A stretch of 10,153 nucleotides of DNA from positions 1-10,153 of the forward strand of contig PKRH01000121.1 of assembly GCA_017577565.1 (NCBI GenBank), written 5' to 3'. Origin of the DNA: Thermoanaerobacterales bacterium (GTDB lineage: Bacteria; Actinomycetota; Acidimicrobiia; Acidimicrobiales; JACDCH01). This document shows, one piece after another, positions 8,115 to 10,153 of the stretch (position 1 is its first letter; the number at the start of each line of letters is the position of its first letter). Made by a program: the position numbers and the translations under genes. The notes under the pieces are model-generated. The model made no database searches. It was not told the origin of the DNA and saw only the letters and a list, made by a program, of their open reading frames with translations.

Positions 8115-8131
8115 TCTGACGGTGTGTCAGA
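8115..8131. promoter_or_regulatory. Inverted repeat at the start site of the acylase operon, possible operator
   Basis: TCTGAC-GGTGT-GTCAGA has two perfect 6-bp arms around 5 bp. It starts at the last base of the -10 box and covers the predicted transcription start, a classic position for steric repression. In RNA it could also form a small 5' leader hairpin upstream of the ribosome site. The family of any binding protein is unknown. Confidence 0.5.
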
Positions 8132-8160
8132 CGTTAGCGAGTCCCGCGCGGGCCCGTCAC
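8131..8160 (-). promoter_or_regulatory. Promoter of the acylase operon
   Basis: On the minus strand GTGACG (8155-8160, four matches to TTGACA) is followed after 18 nt by TAACGT (8131-8136). The 8-mer CTAACGTC here is identical to the one at the aldehyde dehydrogenase promoter and lies at exactly the same distance from the start codon. The -35 box overlaps the stop codon of the peptidoglycan-binding gene. Confidence 0.55.
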
Positions 8161-8810
8161 GGGGCGGGGACGCAGGTCTTGGGGCCGTCGCGGTCGTCCG
8201 GGTCGCTGGGCCACGCCGGCCAGGCCATGGCGTCGCGGGTCTCCGGCCCGTAGATCCCGTCGACAGTGATGCCGGCCGCCGCCTGGACCGCGGCCACCGC
8301 GTCGCGCGTCTCGGGCCCGTAGACCCCGTCGAGGGTGACGGGCTGGCCGTTGCAGATCGCCAGCGCGTGCTGCAGGACGAGCACCGCCTCGGGGGTGCCG
8401 GGGTGGGCGGTGTCGAGCCGGCAGCGCGGCGAGGGGAAGAACACGACCGGCGCCCGCACCGGCAGCTGGACCACGTCGCCGTCCGTCGAGAACTCGGCCG
8501 ACCCCTCGCACACCGCGGGACCGGACCACCCGCGGTCGCGTGCGCCGGGGGGCGCGCCGCGGGTCCAGGGGTCGTCGGGGGGCAGCGTCGGCTCGGCCCG
8601 GTCACCGCCGCCGGCGGCCCCCGCGGCGGGCCGGCCCCAGGGGTCGTCCGCCGGCTCGTCGGCGGACGCCGCGGCCGCCGCGTCGGCGCCGTCGTCCGCA
8701 CCGCTGCTCCAGGGGTCGTCCTCGGGCGGGTCGGACAGCCACGAGACCAGGAACATGAACCCCGCGATCCCGGCCAGGACCTTCATCCCGGTGTTCCCCG
8801 CGTTGGCCAC
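8157..8810 (-). CDS. Membrane-anchored peptidoglycan-binding-domain protein with DDPW repeats
   Basis: The protein has 217 residues. One hydrophobic segment (about 9-25, MKVLAGIAGFMFLVSWL) follows a short N-terminus and probably anchors it, with the rest outside the membrane. Residues 28-95 are a low-complexity Pro/Asp/Ala/Gly linker with DDPW three times (31, 55, 79), exactly 24 residues apart. A PG_binding_1 domain follows (about 138-197), with the family's DGVYGPETRDAV (161) and DGIYGPETRDAM (184). Four cysteines lie outside the membrane segment (101, 130, 153, 213) and could form two disulfides. No enzyme domain is visible, so a wall-binding structural or tethering role is inferred. The start is a GTG with GGGGAGAGGAG just upstream; an ATG eight codons later is the alternative. 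It is followed directly by the acylase operon promoter. Confidence 0.85.
   Translation of the reverse strand: MANAGNTGMKVLAGIAGFMFLVSWLSDPPEDDPWSSGADDGADAAAAASADEPADDPWGRPAAGAAGGGDRAEPTLPPDDPWTRGAPPGARDRGWSGPAVCEGSAEFSTDGDVVQLPVRAPVVFFPSPRCRLDTAHPGTPEAVLVLQHALAICNGQPVTLDGVYGPETRDAVAAVQAAAGITVDGIYGPETRDAMAWPAWPSDPDDRDGPKTCVPAP
8565..8720 (-). repeat. Three copies of a 12-bp repeat at an exact 72-bp period
   Basis: CCAGGGGTCGTC (plus strand) occurs at 8565-8576, 8637-8648 and 8709-8720. It encodes the DDPW motif in the linker of the peptidoglycan-binding protein. The sequence between copies is not conserved beyond being rich in Ala, Gly, Pro and Asp codons. It is either a decayed in-frame tandem duplication or a selected spacing. 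Confidence 0.8.
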
Positions 8811-8947
8811 TCGCTCCTCTCCCCGACCGTGGCGCTCCCACCTCGGTCCGTACCCGGCGTGCGCTGATCACAACGTAGCGTGCGGAGGTGTGCACCGACC
8901 GGCCACGGCGTGCGCCGATGTCCGCACTGCGAGCGCGTCGATGGTCG
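8811..8947. other. Intergenic spacer with small inverted and direct repeats
   Basis: This holds the 3' end of the methyltransferase transcript and the promoter region of the peptidoglycan-binding gene. A 7-bp inverted repeat (GTGCGGA at 8880-8886, TCCGCAC at 8921-8927) encloses two smaller ones, GGTG-TG-CACC (8887-8896) and CGGCG-TG-CGCCG (8906-8917), which may make a branched structure that ends methyltransferase transcription. CGGCGTGCGC is directly repeated at 8855-8864 and 8906-8915. A minus-strand TACGTT (8872-8877) is a weak -10 candidate for the peptidoglycan-binding gene, without a good -35. Confidence 0.35.
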
Positions 8948-9763
8948 TCAGATGCGCTGGCCGAGCTCCCAGAACGCGATCCCGGCCGCCACGCCGACGT
9001 TCAGCGAGTCGACGCCGCCCCGCATCGGGATACCCACCCGCTCGTCGGCCGCCGCCAGCGTCGCCGCCGACAGGCCGGGCCCCTCGGCCCCGAAGACCAG
9101 GGCCACGCGCTCGTCGTCGCCGACGGCCACCTCGTCGATCGGCGTCGCCGACGGGTCGGGCGTCATGGCCAGGACCCGGAAGCCCGCCGCCCGGACGGGC
9201 GCCAGGCCCTCGGGCAGCGCCGGGAGCCACGCCCACGGGAACGCGTAGCCCTCCCCCATCGCCACCCGGGACACCCGCCGGTACAGCGGGTCGGTGCAGG
9301 TGGGGTCGAGCAGGAGGGCGTCCATGCCGAGCCCCGCGGCGGAGCGGATGATCACGCCGAGGTTGGTCGGGTTGCTCACCCGCTCCAGCACGACGACCCG
9401 GCGGGCCGTCGCCAGCAGCTCCTCGGGCGGGGGCACGGGCCGCCGCTCGAAGGTCGCCAGCACCCCCCGGTGCACGCCCAGCCCCGTGATGCGCCGCAGC
9501 ACCGGCGGCGTCGCCGCGTAGACCGGCACGTCGTCGGGCACGCCCGGCGGCAGCGGCGCGGTGCGGGTGGCGTCGACGAGCGCCGCCCGCAGCCGGTAGC
9601 CGGCCCGCAGCGCCCGCTCGACCACGATGTCGCCCTCGGCGACGAAGATCCCGTTGGCCGGGTCGCGCCGGCGCCGCACGCGGGGCCCGGCCAGCTGGCG
9701 GTCGCGCAGGCCGACGAAGTCGGCGATCCGGGGATCGTCGGGATCCTCCACCAGGGCGCGCAC
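8948..9763 (-). CDS. TrmH/SpoU-family RNA 2'-O-methyltransferase
   Basis: This 271-residue SPOUT-class enzyme would transfer a methyl group from S-adenosylmethionine to a ribose 2'-OH in tRNA or rRNA. The N-terminal substrate-binding part has the usual DPDDPRIADF (7-16) and GIFVAEGDIVVERAL (38-52). The catalytic knot domain has all three motifs: NPTNLGVIIRSAAGLG (131-146, Asn134 and Arg140), VALVFGAEGPGLS (220-232, Glu228) and IPMRGGVDSLNVGVAAGIA (245-263, Asn255). Length is typical. Which RNA and site is modified cannot be told from the motifs. The only usable start is the GTG at 9763; there is no clear ribosome site, so translation may depend on the gene upstream. That gene ends 56 bp before and reads the same way, suggesting one transcript. 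Confidence 0.92.
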   Translation of the reverse strand: MRALVEDPDDPRIADFVGLRDRQLAGPRVRRRRDPANGIFVAEGDIVVERALRAGYRLRAALVDATRTAPLPPGVPDDVPVYAATPPVLRRITGLGVHRGVLATFERRPVPPPEELLATARRVVVLERVSNPTNLGVIIRSAAGLGMDALLLDPTCTDPLYRRVSRVAMGEGYAFPWAWLPALPEGLAPVRAAGFRVLAMTPDPSATPIDEVAVGDDERVALVFGAEGPGLSAATLAAADERVGIPMRGGVDSLNVGVAAGIAFWELGQRI

Positions 9764-9819
9764 GACCGGGGATCGTCGCCGCCGGCCCGGCGGGTCGGCA
9801 AGGCGGCGCCGGGCCCCGC

Positions 9820-10056
9820 TCAGCCCAGCTCGCCGCCGAGCAGCAGGAAGACGACGAGGAGCACGAGCACGGCCACCGCGCCGCCCACCGGCCCGACGAG
9901 CTGGGCGACGCCCACCCCGATCGCGACCGGTGCCGCGAGGGCGAAGGACCAGGCCGGCAGCAGGGGGCGGGCGCCCGCCGGCGCCGTCGACCGCGCCAGC
10001 CGGAGGGCGACGGCGACGAGGGCGAGGGCGACGGCGGGGGCGTCGCTTATAACCAT
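9820..10056 (-). CDS. Small hydrophobic membrane protein (start uncertain, possibly truncated by contig end)
   Basis: The 78-residue frame has hydrophobic stretches at about 8-21, 36-53 and 56-74 (VGPVGGAVAVLVLLVVFLLL), ending GGELG. I do not recognise the family. It lies upstream of the methyltransferase on the same strand. The ATG at 10056 is in the suspect AT-rich end where the actinobacterial sequence stops, so the real protein probably begins further upstream and its N-terminus here may be artefactual. The part from about residue 5 on has the codon use of the neighbouring genes and is likely real. Two or three membrane helices suggest a small inner-membrane protein of unknown role. Confidence 0.5.
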   Translation of the reverse strand: MVISDAPAVALALVAVALRLARSTAPAGARPLLPAWSFALAAPVAIGVGVAQLVGPVGGAVAVLVLLVVFLLLGGELG

Positions 10057-10153
10057 TTGACCGCGCGACGGAAAGGGAAAGGTTGGATATCGGGGCGCCG
10101 GCGACCATTAAAAAAAAAAAAAAAGAAAGAGCTATACACATCAAATACAAACA
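10047..10153. other. Anomalous contig end: composition break, poly-A run and adapter-like word
   Basis: Sequence up to about 10046 is GC-rich coding DNA. From 10047 it becomes mixed and then AT-rich, with 15 consecutive A at 10110-10124, a purine-rich stretch, and TATACACATC at 10133-10142. That 10-mer occurs in the Nextera transposase mosaic end (…CTTATACACATCT), though the flanking bases do not match it. No coding potential like the rest of the window is seen. A library or assembly artefact is more likely than biology. Confidence 0.6.

Noticed and set aside
8143..8152. CCCGCGCGGG palindrome as a terminator of the peptidoglycan-binding gene
   Set aside because: The 10-bp GC palindrome has no room for a loop beyond 2 stacked pairs and lies inside the acylase promoter spacer; such words are common by chance at this GC content.
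8096..8701. Extension of the deacylase frame upstream to 8701, which would fuse it out of frame over the peptidoglycan-binding gene
   Set aside because: The added part is Arg/Pro/Thr-rich out-of-frame sequence, and the family N-terminus (LDLIIRGATIVDGTG) starts right after the ATG at 8095, which has a ribosome site.
8565..8720. The regularly spaced 12-bp repeat as a CRISPR array
   Set aside because: The repeats are too short and only three, they encode an in-frame DDPW motif within a recognisable protein, and no cas gene is present.
9764..10150. Extension of the methyltransferase frame to 10150 giving a 400-residue protein with a Phe-rich leader
   Set aside because: The extra residues are out-of-frame translation of the small membrane gene plus the poly-A contig end; the conserved family start is at the GTG at 9763.

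Overview
This window comes from a very GC-rich bacterial chromosome, roughly three quarters G+C by eye, with third codon positions almost always G or C. GTG starts, actinobacterial-type -10 boxes (TAnnnT), a TrmH-family methyltransferase and a Thermus/actinobacterial-type malate dehydrogenase fit a high-GC actinomycete. Acidimicrobiia would be my guess, but nothing in the window proves the class. The right end (about 10047-10153) changes abruptly to AT-rich, low-complexity sequence and looks like the ragged end of an assembly contig.

Layout: eight of the nine genes lie on the minus strand. From left to right they are: a membrane-anchored sulfatase/alkaline-phosphatase-superfamily protein, cut by the left edge (1-1707); malate dehydrogenase mdh (1860-2849); an NAD(P)-dependent aldehyde dehydrogenase (3012-4448); a plus-strand SRPBCC (polyketide cyclase/dehydrase-like) protein (4564-5076), divergent from the aldehyde dehydrogenase; an M20D-type amidohydrolase (5073-6323), convergent with the SRPBCC gene and overlapping it by 4 bp; an N-acyl-D-amino-acid-deacylase-like amidohydrolase (6353-8095), probably in one operon with the M20 gene; a membrane-anchored peptidoglycan-binding protein (8157-8810); a SpoU/TrmH RNA methyltransferase (8948-9763); and a small hydrophobic protein (9820-10056) whose start lies in the doubtful contig end.

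How they work together: the clearest unit is the two-gene acylase operon. A D-aminoacylase-type and an M20-type amidohydrolase together could hydrolyse N-acylated or amide-linked amino acids of both configurations. The unit has a recognisable promoter with an inverted repeat just downstream of the -10 box. The aldehyde dehydrogenase has an equally clear promoter, whose -35 box lies inside a perfect 14-bp inverted repeat in the divergent spacer shared with the SRPBCC gene; a TetR-type repressor is a natural guess, but no regulator gene is in the window. mdh is a housekeeping TCA-cycle gene with its own promoter and strong hairpins on both sides.

I see no CRISPR array, tRNA, rRNA, insertion sequence, prophage or defence module. 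This is mostly an ordinary metabolic region. The most interesting signals are the regulatory palindromes, a shared TAnnGTC -10 box at five promoters, the exact 72-bp periodic repeat in the peptidoglycan-binding gene, and the odd contig end. No gene-free stretch exceeds 300 bp.
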